NCBI GenBank assembly: GCA_963971405.1 | Contig: OZ020489.1 | Span: 35,125,047-35,189,046, forward strand | DNA length: 64,000 nucleotides | Origin: Psococerastis gibbosa | Lineage: Eukaryota; Arthropoda; Insecta; Psocodea; Psocidae | Reading direction: 5' to 3' | In this document: positions 1 to 9,050 of the stretch, in pieces | Layout of the letters: the number at the start of each line of letters is the position of its first letter | How positions within the stretch are numbered: position 1 is the stretch's first letter | Position numbers and translations under genes: made by a program | Notes under the pieces: model-generated | The model's database searches: none | Seen by the model: only the letters and a program-made list of their open reading frames with translations | What the model was told of the DNA's origin: nothing

Positions 1-3000
1 TTTTTATTTTCAATATTGTATAAGAGATGGTTCGGAGGATATACTGAGTTATCAAATAAATGGGGATATGGTTTTAAATCAGTGTACAAATCATCACTCT
101 CAACCTCATAAACGAGCGAATCTGTATCTGTTAAAATCAGTGCAGCTTTATCACCATACATTTGTTTTACAAAGTTATAATGAAATTCGTACATAACTAC
201 CTTGGATAGTTCGAGAACGGTTAGGCCAATAAATATTGGCTTGTTTAGCAAAATATTAGTTTTTTTTGACCGGACTGCTATTAAATCGTTTGAAAAAATC
301 TTAAAATCTTTAAATGCAGGGGATGAGATAAGTTTACGAGCTCGTTTGGCAGTGTTAACTAACTCTAATTTTGCGTGATTTCTAACATTCTCCATTGTCT
401 TCCCATACATACTATTAATTTTCAATTTATAAAAATCCTTCTCGAAATCATTACAAGCTAATTTCCGTTTTTCTGTGTTAAAATCGATAAAGGGTCGCAT
501 CCAAGCGCTTTGCTTAAAAGCTAAAATTTTATGTATACATTTTAATTTTAATCCCAATTCTAAACATTGCTTCAAATTTCGATAATGTATTATATAGTTG
601 TGTTTATCGTTTAAGTTGGGAATAAGCTTTGAGATGTTGGATGTTAAAGATATATCATTTTCAGCGAGAAATTCCTTACAATAGGGGGAAATCATGTCTG
701 ATGTTACAACACAATGTTCAGCTGCTAGTGGGTATTCATTATGTAAATCATGTAATTTTTGTGGATATTCCATGTCCACCTGTAATATGAACCCATCATC
801 GCCCTCATCAGGTGCGAGCATTACATTAAAGTTTTTGATTTCTTCCTCCTCCATCCAGCGAAACCCACTAATAGGTAAAAATTGACGCATCGCATGTCCG
901 TATAAGTTAGTGCAATCCCAATATACTATAAATTTGGATGGCTTATTTGAGTCAAATTTTTTTAAGTATTTATTGTTGCTTTCCGCAAATCTTTTAGAAA
1001 TCATACTTATACCCCCGCGAATCCCAGCCTCACAAAACAAATACATATCAGGTTCGCTCAATAGCTCAAGTTCTACTCCTGTCATTTTCAGACAGCTCTG
1101 AAGAGCTAGCCCTGGTGCTGTGTACATGTGACAAATTTCGAGGTTATCGTTTTCAAAACATAAGGCTCTAAAGGCTTCAAAAACATCGCAAAGGAGAAGG
1201 GTGTCTGTTAATACATACAAGTCTTGGTATTCTCCTAAATTCTTTATACTAAAAGCATTCCACACCTTTTGAGCATGTTCATATTTTTCTTGTGAAATCC
1301 CCTCTTGAGTTAATTGACTAAAAAATGCATCGATTGGAGGTAAGTGTTCCTCATTAAATTTTGACTCGTGCGTTATATATTCATAGGGGAAGACACCCTT
1401 CCTCAACATCAAGTCTAATTTTTCACCCTCAAAACATGTTTTCATAATTTTAAATTTGTTTTTATTCGCATCAACAAGATTTTTAACTAATGAATCTAAT
1501 GAGGAGGCCATAAATTGATAAGTGTCTAAAAAGCGTAACTCTCCAATACTAAAGGCTATATATTCCTCCATAGTTTTAGCTATACAAGTAATATTCATAT
1601 TTTTTAGTTTCCCAACCCCTTCCATGATAAGATGGCCATCATAACGTTTTAAGTTATGCATAAAAACGGGGATATGTTTTGGAGTTCGAAAATTGCTCAT
1701 ATTACAGACATTATGTAATGCTTGTCTATATTTCCCCGTTATATGGCAGTGGTCTATTACACGATCAGTTCCTAGTGGTTTTTGACAAACATTACAAATG
1801 ACAGAGTTTTTAAAATTTTCTCTATCCTCGTCAGTCATAATTACTGCTTTAATATTTTTATAAATTTTTAAAATTTCATCCTTAACATTTAATAACGATT
1901 TCAAAAACACATCAACAGCATTGGCTCCCCTGTAAACTACCGGTTCTTTAAACTTATTCCCATTGATATCTACAACAACATAACAAAACCCTGATGGTAT
2001 ATGTGCAGATAATTTTTCAGTGTTACAAATAGTCCCTTCAACGGGACTGAGAATGCTCTCGAAATCGGCATATATTCTATATGCTACAGGGATCATATAT
2101 TGTGGCTTATCAAATTTCATAGTGCTTTTCTCCTTAATTGGAAATGTGGTTTTTTGAGGATCATGTCTTGAGCAGAGTGGCTTATGTTCATGTAAGCGTT
2201 CAGCACTACTAAAGGCGTGTATGCACCAACGACAATAAAACTTTTTTTGCTCATGTTTAGTGATTGAGAAATTAAGTTTGTTGAAATTTTTAATAAGACA
2301 ATAATGTGAATTTTCGTCTTCCGTTATGTAAAGCAGATCCACCTGCTTATTATAATGGTGACTTTGTGATAAATATAATGGGTACAGTCTGTGATCATAA
2401 CCAAACACATTTACTCCAATATTATTATTTTTTTCAAATTTTGAAATGACTTGCAAAGATACTGGGTAAGTTATACCACTCATATCTAACTCTTTCTCAT
2501 ACTTTTTATAATAATCAACACGCTGACCATTCCTACTTACTGGATGTAAGTATGCTAAAATTGACCATATAAAACATTTGAGATCGTCATTTTTAATATT
2601 GATTACTGCTTTAGTGTTATAGATTTTTTTGGGTAAAGGGATGTAACTACTACCACTGCATGGATTATATTCAGCAATAAAAATAACAAAACGTTTTAAA
2701 GATTTCAACACCCACCCGCTTCCCATTGCTTGAAATTTATCTATTTTTACTAAAATTTGTTCAATCATTTGTTGATATTTTATTGTGGAGTCATCAGTGA
2801 GGAAAAGTTGTTCGTTTTTAGCATGAAACCATGCTTCCGTATAGTTTTTATTATTGTCGGGTCCGCGTTCAAATTTAATGTGTAAGGCTACATACCATTT
2901 AATTGCATTAAAAAGTTTAATGTTTTCAGTTGTAATAGAATCAACCTCACCTTCCATATTATTTAAATATACAACGGGATCATGTATGGTTATGTTTTTA

Positions 3001-3620
3001 TAATTGTATTGTTTTACTACACCATCTAGAGCTATAGATGTTTTGCATAAAAAGTTCTCCTCGTTAGATAGTGTTCCCCCGCTCATAATTGTGCAATTAT
3101 TCTTATGATTAGTAAAATCTTCCCTCATAAACAATTTCTTGCAATTCAAACAATTAATAATATGTATGCTTAATATGTGGACTTTCAAACTATACTTCCG
3201 AGCAAAAGGGACCGAACAGAATTCACAAATATATTTACACTCAAGGGTTTTAACAGATACAGGATTCTCATACTTACACGAAAAGATAGATGAACATTCT
3301 TTACACAGAACTGTAAGTGGACTGGAGTTGTTGATTTTGCCCCCGCATGCCTTGCAGTCCTCTCCATTCCCAGCAGATGTCAGTTTTGGGCGAGTTTGTA
3401 CAATTTCCATCCCGTGATTTGCTGATGTATGCCGCTGCAATATATGATGAGATAGGTCCTCTCTGCATGTGAATGTGGCTTTACATTTTTTGCATGGTAT
3501 AATACTAACTCCATGTTTGTTTATGACATGTCTTTTTAAATTGCAATTTAGTGTGAAACTCACAGCACATATTCTACACACATATTCCCTCGCGTTCAGT
3601 TTCCTTTTCTTCGATTCCAT
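1..3620 (-). CDS. Family B DNA polymerase of virus/Maverick type, 3' end outside window
   Basis: Start ATG is at 3620-3618, the first Met after an in-frame TAA. The frame stays open for 1,206 codons to the window edge, so the C-terminus is missing. N-terminal C2H2 fingers lie at residues 15-36, 43-64 and 132-153, a CxxC pair (89-109) and a C2HC finger (157-176). Residues about 330-450 hold a Cys349/His439 pair in protease-like surroundings, then another CxxC finger at 463. Exonuclease motifs follow: Exo I ADFES (D519), Exo II HNLKRYDG (D661), Exo III LDTYQF (D699). An endonuclease VII-like zinc motif with DHCHITGKYR (D623, Cys609/612/639) sits between Exo I and II. Polymerase motif A is DCTNLYG (D902), motif B KINSMYGK (N1069), motif C LTDTDSLVY (D1165, D1167). 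All catalytic residues are present. Motif order is that of protein-primed eukaryotic-virus/Polinton polymerases. It shares an upstream block with the 4574-4879 gene. Assignment to family B is secure; whether it is Polinton, adintovirus or another lineage is inference. Confidence 0.93.
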   Translation of the reverse strand, partial: MESKKRKLNAREYVCRICAVSFTLNCNLKRHVINKHGVSIIPCKKCKATFTCREDLSHHILQRHTSANHGMEIVQTRPKLTSAGNGEDCKACGGKINNSSPLTVLCKECSSIFSCKYENPVSVKTLECKYICEFCSVPFARKYSLKVHILSIHIINCLNCKKLFMREDFTNHKNNCTIMSGGTLSNEENFLCKTSIALDGVVKQYNYKNITIHDPVVYLNNMEGEVDSITTENIKLFNAIKWYVALHIKFERGPDNNKNYTEAWFHAKNEQLFLTDDSTIKYQQMIEQILVKIDKFQAMGSGWVLKSLKRFVIFIAEYNPCSGSSYIPLPKKIYNTKAVINIKNDDLKCFIWSILAYLHPVSRNGQRVDYYKKYEKELDMSGITYPVSLQVISKFEKNNNIGVNVFGYDHRLYPLYLSQSHHYNKQVDLLYITEDENSHYCLIKNFNKLNFSITKHEQKKFYCRWCIHAFSSAERLHEHKPLCSRHDPQKTTFPIKEKSTMKFDKPQYMIPVAYRIYADFESILSPVEGTICNTEKLSAHIPSGFCYVVVDINGNKFKEPVVYRGANAVDVFLKSLLNVKDEILKIYKNIKAVIMTDEDRENFKNSVICNVCQKPLGTDRVIDHCHITGKYRQALHNVCNMSNFRTPKHIPVFMHNLKRYDGHLIMEGVGKLKNMNITCIAKTMEEYIAFSIGELRFLDTYQFMASSLDSLVKNLVDANKNKFKIMKTCFEGEKLDLMLRKGVFPYEYITHESKFNEEHLPPIDAFFSQLTQEGISQEKYEHAQKVWNAFSIKNLGEYQDLYVLTDTLLLCDVFEAFRALCFENDNLEICHMYTAPGLALQSCLKMTGVELELLSEPDMYLFCEAGIRGGISMISKRFAESNNKYLKKFDSNKPSKFIVYWDCTNLYGHAMRQFLPISGFRWMEEEEIKNFNVMLAPDEGDDGFILQVDMEYPQKLHDLHNEYPLAAEHCVVTSDMISPYCKEFLAENDISLTSNISKLIPNLNDKHNYIIHYRNLKQCLELGLKLKCIHKILAFKQSAWMRPFIDFNTEKRKLACNDFEKDFYKLKINSMYGKTMENVRNHAKLELVNTAKRARKLISSPAFKDFKIFSNDLIAVRSKKTNILLNKPIFIGLTVLELSKVVMYEFHYNFVKQMYGDKAALILTDTDSLVYEVESDDLYTDLKPYPHLFDNSVYPPNHLLYNIENK

Positions 3621-3650
3621 GCTGTACGATTACACAAATTCACTACACTG

Positions 3651-3723
3651 AAGTGGTATTACGCGAATGAAGGTTCGGTTTCAACTAAGCTCCTCAACCC
3701 AAGGCGATGCCTTTTGTAGCGAC
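3651..3723 (-). promoter_or_regulatory. Shared upstream block, copy 1 (polymerase gene)
   Basis: This 73-bp block ends 30 bp before the polymerase ATG. It is nearly the same as 4908-4987, which sits 28 bp before the ATG of the small gene. On the minus strand it contains AAGGCATCGCCTT, a 5-bp stem with a 3-base loop, followed by a GAGGAGCTTAGTTG core. Being duplicated only in front of the two starts, it is best read as a common promoter or 5' leader. Function is inferred from position. Confidence 0.6.
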
Positions 3724-3837
3724 GACCACCCATGAAGGATAGACGGTAAGGGTACAGGGATAGATTGTCCATCACGAAGCGGATAATATGTTGTTAAGAC
3801 ACCATTCATTTTCTAACGATCGATTGCAACTAATGCA

Positions 3838-4300
3838 AAAACAAAAATCACTTTAGCTTACAATGGACTGTCAGCGAGGGGTAGACTTATTAATGGCTTG
3901 TTTGTTTGAGCCATAAGTCGGCTGTACAGAGTTATATGCACCTGGTGATTCACAACAGGTTTGAACCTGCACTCTGTTTACCAAATCAATACTTCCCTTC
4001 AACCTAAGTGTTGGATGCACCTGGTGATTCACAACAGGTTTGAACCTGCACCCTGTTATTTGTTTACCAAATCAATACTTCCCTTCAACCTAAGTGTTGG
4101 ATAGATTTACGAAAACAAAAATCACTTTAGCTTACAATGGACTGTCCGCGAGGGGTAGATTTATTAATGTGTTGTTTGTCTGAACCATTAGACGGCTGTA
4201 CAGAGTTATATGCACCTGGTGATTCACAACAGGTTTGAACCTGCACACGGTTAACTATTTACCAAATCAATACTTCCCATAAACCTATGCTTCGGATAGA
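3838..4300. repeat. 274-bp tandem unit with three 34-bp palindromic iterons
   Basis: Sequence beginning AAAACAAAAATCACTTTAGC at about 3838 recurs at 4112 (period about 274). Within it a 34-bp motif starting GCACCTGGTGATTC occurs at 3938-3971, 4017-4050 and 4212-4245. Each copy contains ACCTG..CAGGT and the exact inverted repeat CAGGTTTGAACCTG, so it can fold into alternative hairpins. Each is followed by a conserved CAAATCAATACTTCCC segment. It lies between the polymerase gene and the small gene. Iterons of this form are typical of protein-binding or replication control sites; that role is inference. Confidence 0.75.
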
Positions 4301-4573
4301 TTTATTAAAATTAGCTAATGTACTCGTTTAATTATTTGATTTACATCATTTCATAGTCTATGATTATGATAACCCTTCACCGTTCAAGTACTCGATTATG
4401 ACTGAAGCAATAGCTTGTTTCTTTCAAACATTAGTTTTTAATACTCATCATCATCTAACTGTAAGCTTAAAACTAGTTATGAAATTAATAAAACAAGAAC
4501 AAAATATATATAGAAATTATTCATATATTTACATTATTTCTGTAGTTTACAATAATAATACATCATGAAATAT

Positions 4574-4879
4574 TCATTCTATGATCTGTAGGTTGACACT
4601 ATTTTTTCCCCGATGGCTTGAAACGATAAGATACATCTCAGCTCCTGGAGTAACTTCACTTTGTTGAAAGGCTGGCAGATATTGTTGAGGCACAAAACAT
4701 TCCACGACTTCTTTTTCCAATCCTCGCAGTATGACTTTTACAGCTGGTCCATATTCTGTTTTTTCGATTTGCACTATTTTCAATATTAGGTATTTAACTC
4801 CAATCACTAGTTTTCGCATTGGTATGGTAGGCCCGGCTACTTGGTTGATGGCATTAACTTTATTGAATAGAGATGTCAT
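4574..4879 (-). CDS. Small 101-aa protein accompanying the viral-type polymerase, possible OB-fold
   Basis: Complete frame ATG 4879-4877 to TGA. The product is 101 residues, mildly basic in the middle, with no signal peptide or membrane segment. Residues about 22-75 alternate hydrophobic beta-like stretches (KLVIGVKYLILKIVQI, TEYGPAVKVILRG, EVVECFVPQQYL) and then AEMYLIVSS, a pattern compatible with a small five-strand OB barrel such as a single-strand DNA-binding protein. That is a pattern judgement, not an alignment. Support for being a real gene: it is intact, on the same strand as the polymerase, and carries the same 5' block at almost the same distance from its ATG. Probably co-regulated with the polymerase and involved in the same replication system. 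Function unproven. Confidence 0.65.
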   Translation of the reverse strand: MTSLFNKVNAINQVAGPTIPMRKLVIGVKYLILKIVQIEKTEYGPAVKVILRGLEKEVVECFVPQQYLPAFQQSEVTPGAEMYLIVSSHRGKNSVNLQIIE

Positions 4880-4907
4880 GTTGTAAGATTATACAATTTT
4901 ACTTATA

Positions 4908-4987
4908 AAGTGGTATTACTTGAGTCTTGAATGAAGGTTTGGCTTCAACTAAGCTCCTCAACCCAAGGCGATGCCTTTTGTAACGAC
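4908..4987 (-). promoter_or_regulatory. Shared upstream block, copy 2 (small gene)
   Basis: This 80-bp block is the partner of 3651-3723 and differs mainly by about 7-9 extra bases near the gene-proximal end and a few substitutions. It ends 28 bp before the ATG of the 101-aa protein. The AAGGC-ATC-GCCTT hairpin is conserved in both. Confidence 0.6.
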
Positions 4988-5023
4988 ACATTTGGAACAT
5001 TCTAGATGTACGCTGTACGGGGA

Positions 5024-5612
5024 GGGGGGGGGGGTGCGTCATAGACCACCCACCTGGTACAGAGATAGATAGACAACGGGATAAGCACGGCGGGGTACAA
5101 AGACCACCCACGAAGAAGAAAGAAGAAGAAAGAAATGTTTTAATTCAATTAACACCATTAAAAAAAAAAAAAAAAATAAAAAAAATAAAAAAAATATAAC
5201 TCTGTGTCTCACAAATTAGTAATTATACAAAAAAAAAAACAATCATAGTGCCATAGAAAGACCACCCACGGGTCTCGATGGGGGGGGGGGATAAGCGCCA
5301 GAACCTCAGACCATCCACGAGGGGTAGCATGACGGGGGGGGGGGGGTAGATGGGTAGCTCGACAGGGGGTGGGGTAAGCGCCAGAACCTCAGACCACCCA
5401 CGAGGGACAACACGCAAAAATAGATAGACCACCCGCGGGGGATAGCACGACGGGGTGGGATAGATGGGATAGCTCGACGGGGGGTGGGATTTGTGCCAGA
5501 ACCTCAGACCACCCACGAGGGATAACACACAAAAATAGATAGACCACCCGCGGGGGATAGCACGACGGGGTGGGATAGATGGGATAGCTGGGATTTTGTG
5601 CCAGAACCGCCC
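5024..5612. repeat. G-rich tandem array beside the viral-type genes
   Basis: From 5024 the plus strand becomes G-rich, with runs of 9-14 G, an A-rich patch at 5110-5200, then imperfect tandem units. CAGAACCTCAGACCA starts units at 5299, 5382, 5497 and (shortened) 5602, so spacing is 83, 115 and 105 bp. Sub-motifs AGACCACCCACGAGGG and ATAGCACGACGGGG recur; a GACCACCC motif also follows the shared block at 3724. It may be part of the terminal repeat of the polymerase element. Frames across it are low-complexity and not genes. Confidence 0.75.
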
Positions 5613-6538
5613 TTTCTATACTACTCCTCCCCTTGAGTCTTGAGTCTGCCCATTTTATTGTAGACTGTAAACAAAATCTACCCTAACTCTAGAACATTTA
5701 TTTGGACCCTTGAACTTCTCATAATATTATATTTATCTGTATATAAATATTAAAAAAATATGTAAATAAATAGGAATATAAGTACGGGTTCACTCGTACC
5801 GTTCATTAAGTATATTTTCGCACTTAAGTCTTTAAAAGTAGTTTCAGTCACTATTTCTATGAATGTTTTTTGAATTTTGAGTTTTGGCCCATACAAAGAT
5901 CCATACAGCCTGACCTGACCTGACCTCCTATCAATAATGTGACGCTATCAATAATCCTTCCAGAGTTTATCTACTAGGAAATAAAATTGTAGTCGAATTT
6001 CCCGAGCTTACCTTACAAAGCGACAAAGCTCCTTTCTATACTTCCTATGGTTTCTTCCCGCCGGCCGCCCTACATACAAGTATTAATGTCCGATTATATG
6101 TTATGCAATAATTCTTCAGGTCAGTGGCCATTGATTTCGCTGTCCGGGGGGCTCATATTTTTACAATTGACCTGAGGATAAGAAAGGTTTGCCGGCAGCA
6201 AACAATAGAATGAAACCATAACCATTTTATCGGCTTTTATTTTACAGCCAATTCTGATAAGGAATTAACAATAATTAACAAGTCCCGACTTCAAATTAAT
6301 TAAGAAGACGTCAGTGAATTTTAAAATGTCCGGAAATGTATAGTGGGTATTGTATATTTCATTTTATATTATATTCATTGCACCAATAAATTTGCCATTT
6401 TACAAGAAAGTCCATGAAAAATCAATCTAATCAGAAACATGGAAATAGGAGATCGTAACTACTGTACCAGTGTACCAAGGTTTTACTAATATTGTATTGA
6501 GGGGGAGGGGGGAGGGGATCAACAGTAATTCATAATAT
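5613..6538. other. No recognisable gene
   Basis: AT-rich sequence with no convincing frame or repeat pair. A G-rich patch (GGGGGAGGGGGGAGGGG) lies just before the LINE tail at about 6502-6518. Confidence 0.5.
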
Positions 6539-6850
6539 TTGCTAAATTTTTTTAAAATCAGCGCACTAACTGACAGGAGAAACATGTATGATGTTATTGC
6601 TGTTTATAACATCCTATCAAATAAGTTTCAATGTTCTTCCCTACTAGTGAATATTAATATCCATGTCCCTTCAAACACCTGGCGCAAAAGTCTATTTTAT
6701 ATGAATTTGTACAGAACTAACTACCTACAAGAACTCGGACTTAATAGAATGCTAACCAGGTGTAATATTCTTAACCAGCAGCGAGACATTGATATATTCC
6801 ATGAATCACTAAATAGCATTAGGAGAAAAGCCTTACAGAATGCGTTATAA
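6539..6850 (+). pseudogene. LINE reverse transcriptase C-terminal tail (jockey/CR1-like)
   Basis: The 103-codon frame has the C-terminal signature of non-LTR reverse transcriptase ORF2 proteins. In order it shows DRRNMYDVIAVYNIL, a CSSLLVNINIHVPS segment (family pattern LL..I.F.VP), a RTNYLQELGLNRML block (family pattern P..RM...N) and an ending DIDIFHESLNSIRR (family pattern LDIF..SL..F+). The catalytic reverse transcriptase domain and endonuclease are absent upstream, so this is a 5'-truncated dead copy. The ATG is only an internal Met. The clade (jockey or CR1) is a guess from the motif style. An LTR-like element starts 9 bp downstream. Confidence 0.75.
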
Positions 6851-6858
6851 TACCATAT

Positions 6859-7906
6859 AGGAGTAAATACACATTAATTTGAGTTAAAGATTTATTAATA
6901 CAAAATACAGAAACACATTTTATTGTGGGCAACTAAACGTTCCCACACCATCCGCCATCTCACAACAACTGACGCACCGCCTTCCCAGTGTCGCCAACCT
7001 CTGGGGCATCATTTCCTACAATCGGCCGTCCTGCCTGGTCCCGACCCTGGGCACCACTCCTTCATGTACTCAGCAGTTGTAGTTGTCATTTTAGGCCCCT
7101 CACCACTGATCCTTTCAACGTCGTAGCTGTTGTTTGCCGATTACAGTGTTTATACTTCGTGTTTATACTTCGTCTTTATACTTCGTCTTTATACTTCGTC
7201 TTTATGCATCGTCTTTATACTTCGTCTTTATACTTCGTCTTTATATTTCGTCTTTATACTTCGTCTTTATACTTCGTCTTTATACTTCGTCTTTATATTT
7301 CGTCTTTATACTTCGTCTTTATACTTCGTCTTTATACTTCGTCTTTATACTTCGTCTTTATACTTCGTCTTTATACTTCGTCTTTATGCATCGTCTTTAT
7401 TTCAATACATTAAAATTTAGACTACTCACACGAGGTCATTTCACCAGCCGCACTTAGCAAAGAGGAAGTAGCTAAAGCAAACACAATGGTCACGAACGTC
7501 TTCTTACAGTTTTTATCAAGTTGCGTACACTAGCCTCAGTTATCGTCGGCCTCAATTATCGTCTCACCTACCACTCATCACACAACTCTAGTGAGCCAAG
7601 TGTACTCGACCGCGCCTGCGACTGCAGTGCATACCGCTGTCCATAACATATTTTCTTCATTTATAATTCAATAACAATCACTTTCACTTATTTAAAGCCG
7701 AGTTCACAAAGTTAACTTAACACGAATCCCACTTCTGAATTTATAGGAGTAAATACACATTAATTTGAGTTAAAGATTTATTAATACAAAATACAGAAAC
7801 ACATTTTATTGTGGGCAACTAAACGTTCCCACACCATCCGCCATCTCACAACAACTGACGCACCGCCTTCCCAGTGTCGCCAACCTCTGGGGCATCATTT
7901 CCTACA
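6859..7906 (-). mobile_element. Short LTR-like element with identical 162-bp ends
   Basis: Positions 6859-7020 and 7745-7906 are 162-bp direct repeats that I read as identical. They are bounded by ACCATAT on both sides (6852-6858 and 7907-7913), a target-site duplication. Read on the minus strand each repeat starts TGTAGGAAATG and contains AATAAA, as an LTR would. The 724-bp interior has no coding domain and holds a 13-bp satellite. This suits a non-autonomous LTR element (TRIM/LARD class). The 7-bp duplication and the lack of a CA-3' end are atypical. Confidence 0.7.
7149..7400. repeat. 13-bp tandem repeat, about 19 copies
   Basis: The unit TTTATACTTCGTC repeats almost perfectly for about 252 bp inside the LTR-like element, with rare variants (TATATTTCG, TATGCATCG). 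Because 13 is not a multiple of 3, all three plus frames stay open and give a repetitive Tyr/Ser/Leu/Phe peptide that is not a real protein. Confidence 0.95.
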
Positions 7907-7913
7907 ACCATAT

Positions 7914-8152
7914 GTACTGTTATTATTCCACTTGTAACAACTTTGTCAAAATTGGAGTTTTTCCGTTTATTATAATATTTATTTATTATGTATTCATAAG
8001 ATGATATAATTACGAAGAGTTTCACGGCCGGAGTAACTTGATGAAGTAGAAGAATCCGGGATGATAGACCGTGCTATCAGCTTCTTCAGAACGTGGCATT
8101 ATTACAATTTTCAAACTGGGGGGGGGGGCGGGCTTAGGCGGTTTTTTTTCTT
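7914..8152. other. Fragment resembling Penelope-like terminal sequence
   Basis: At 8020-8087 TTTCACGGCCGGAGTAA and GAATCCGGGATGATAGACCG match the ends of the Penelope-like inserts elsewhere in the window, but no partner end is visible. A run of nine or more G follows at about 8119. Confidence 0.4.
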
Positions 8153-8877
8153 TTGCTTTCCAATTTATACGTAGTATAAGGAAAGCTTTGTGACGGTCGA
8201 AATTTTCGATTCCGAGATTTCAACGGATTTACACGTTTTAAGGTCCCAGGAACCCAAAAAAGTGGTTTTTACGAAATGTCTGTCCGTCTGTCGTTCTGTC
8301 TGTCTGTGTGTCTGTCTGTCTGTCTGTCCGTCTGTGCGTCGCTTTTCGGGCAAACTACTCGGTCGATTTTGATGAAATTCGGCATGTAGGTTAACAAAAA
8401 TCATACCTCGGAATTAATTTTTTTATTTGGGGCTAACTTAATTTGGCGGGGTTTTATTCTCAAAAAACTCGAAAAAAACGTCTAAAAAATTTATTTCTCA
8501 AAAACGGCTCCAACGATTTCTTTTAAATTCACATATATTATATTCGTTATTAATGTTAACGAAATGCAGGGGGTCGCTTGCCCCTTAAAAGGTTGCTTCT
8601 GGGGGTAAAAACATAAAAATAACTAAATTTGAATGAAAAATGACTAAAAAATAATTTTTCTGCGAAACCTTTCTATCGATGAATTCTAACTTCAGGTATG
8701 TTTTAGGTGTTAAATTGAGGAACGAAACCGGACAGGTTGCTTTCCCAGAAAAGTATTTGGTTTTGTCCAAAAAAATGTTTTTTTGAAAAAATGATAGAAA
8801 ATTCACGCTCGAGTGCATTGCGTGCCCTGCCAGCATTGTTGTGTGGTAATGTGTTGGTCTGACCTATCTAGAATTTA
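8153..8877 (+). mobile_element. D element copy 1 (TCTG-bearing interspersed repeat)
   Basis: Begins TTTTGCTTTCCAATTTATAC, then a (TCTG)n tract at 8278-8335, AACTACTCGGTCGATTTTGA, CTCAAAAACGGCTCCAACG and TGCTTCTGGGGGTAAAAA blocks. The same blocks occur in the same order at 35777, 42238 (reversed), 56692, 57783 and 59061 (reversed). Complete copies end in inverted GCTTTCCAATTTAT, so it is a terminal-inverted-repeat element without a visible transposase. This copy lacks a clear right end. Confidence 0.75.
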
Positions 8878-8887
8878 CCCCCACCTG

Positions 8888-9050
8888 CAGGGACGGTTTC
8901 AGAAAAAGTTTTGGGGGGGGGGGGAACTGAAAAATATCGCGTTTCCCTTACTTGAGTAACAATTTCTCTTCATTTCCTTCAAAAGTCCATTCTATCTAGT
9001 ATAAAGCTATTTTTCTCGGGGGGGGGGGGGGGGGGGGGGCGACGTCAGGT
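8888..9050 (+). mobile_element. Poly-G hAT-like MITE, damaged right end
   Basis: Starts CAGGGACGGTTTCAG followed by a 13-G run, ATATCGCGTTTC and a 23-G run. It matches 22913-23066 in reverse. The right terminal repeat is lost. Confidence 0.6.

Noticed and set aside
3139-3651. Plus-strand and other minus-frame small ORFs over the polymerase N-terminus
   Set aside because: They are shadows of the long minus-strand polymerase frame.
3839-4300. CRISPR-like array
   Set aside because: Only three copies at unequal spacing, with conserved rather than variable spacers, in eukaryotic DNA.
4899-5528. Pro-rich minus-strand frames
   Set aside because: They read the G-rich tandem array; no start context, domain or conservation.
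6988-7457. Three overlapping open frames with YTSSLYFVF repeats
   Set aside because: They are translations of a 13-bp tandem repeat in all three frames, not a protein.
8165-8404. Frames rich in TDRQTDRQ or CLSVCLSV (also at 42666 and 59702)
   Set aside because: Products of the TCTG/CAGA microsatellite inside D elements.
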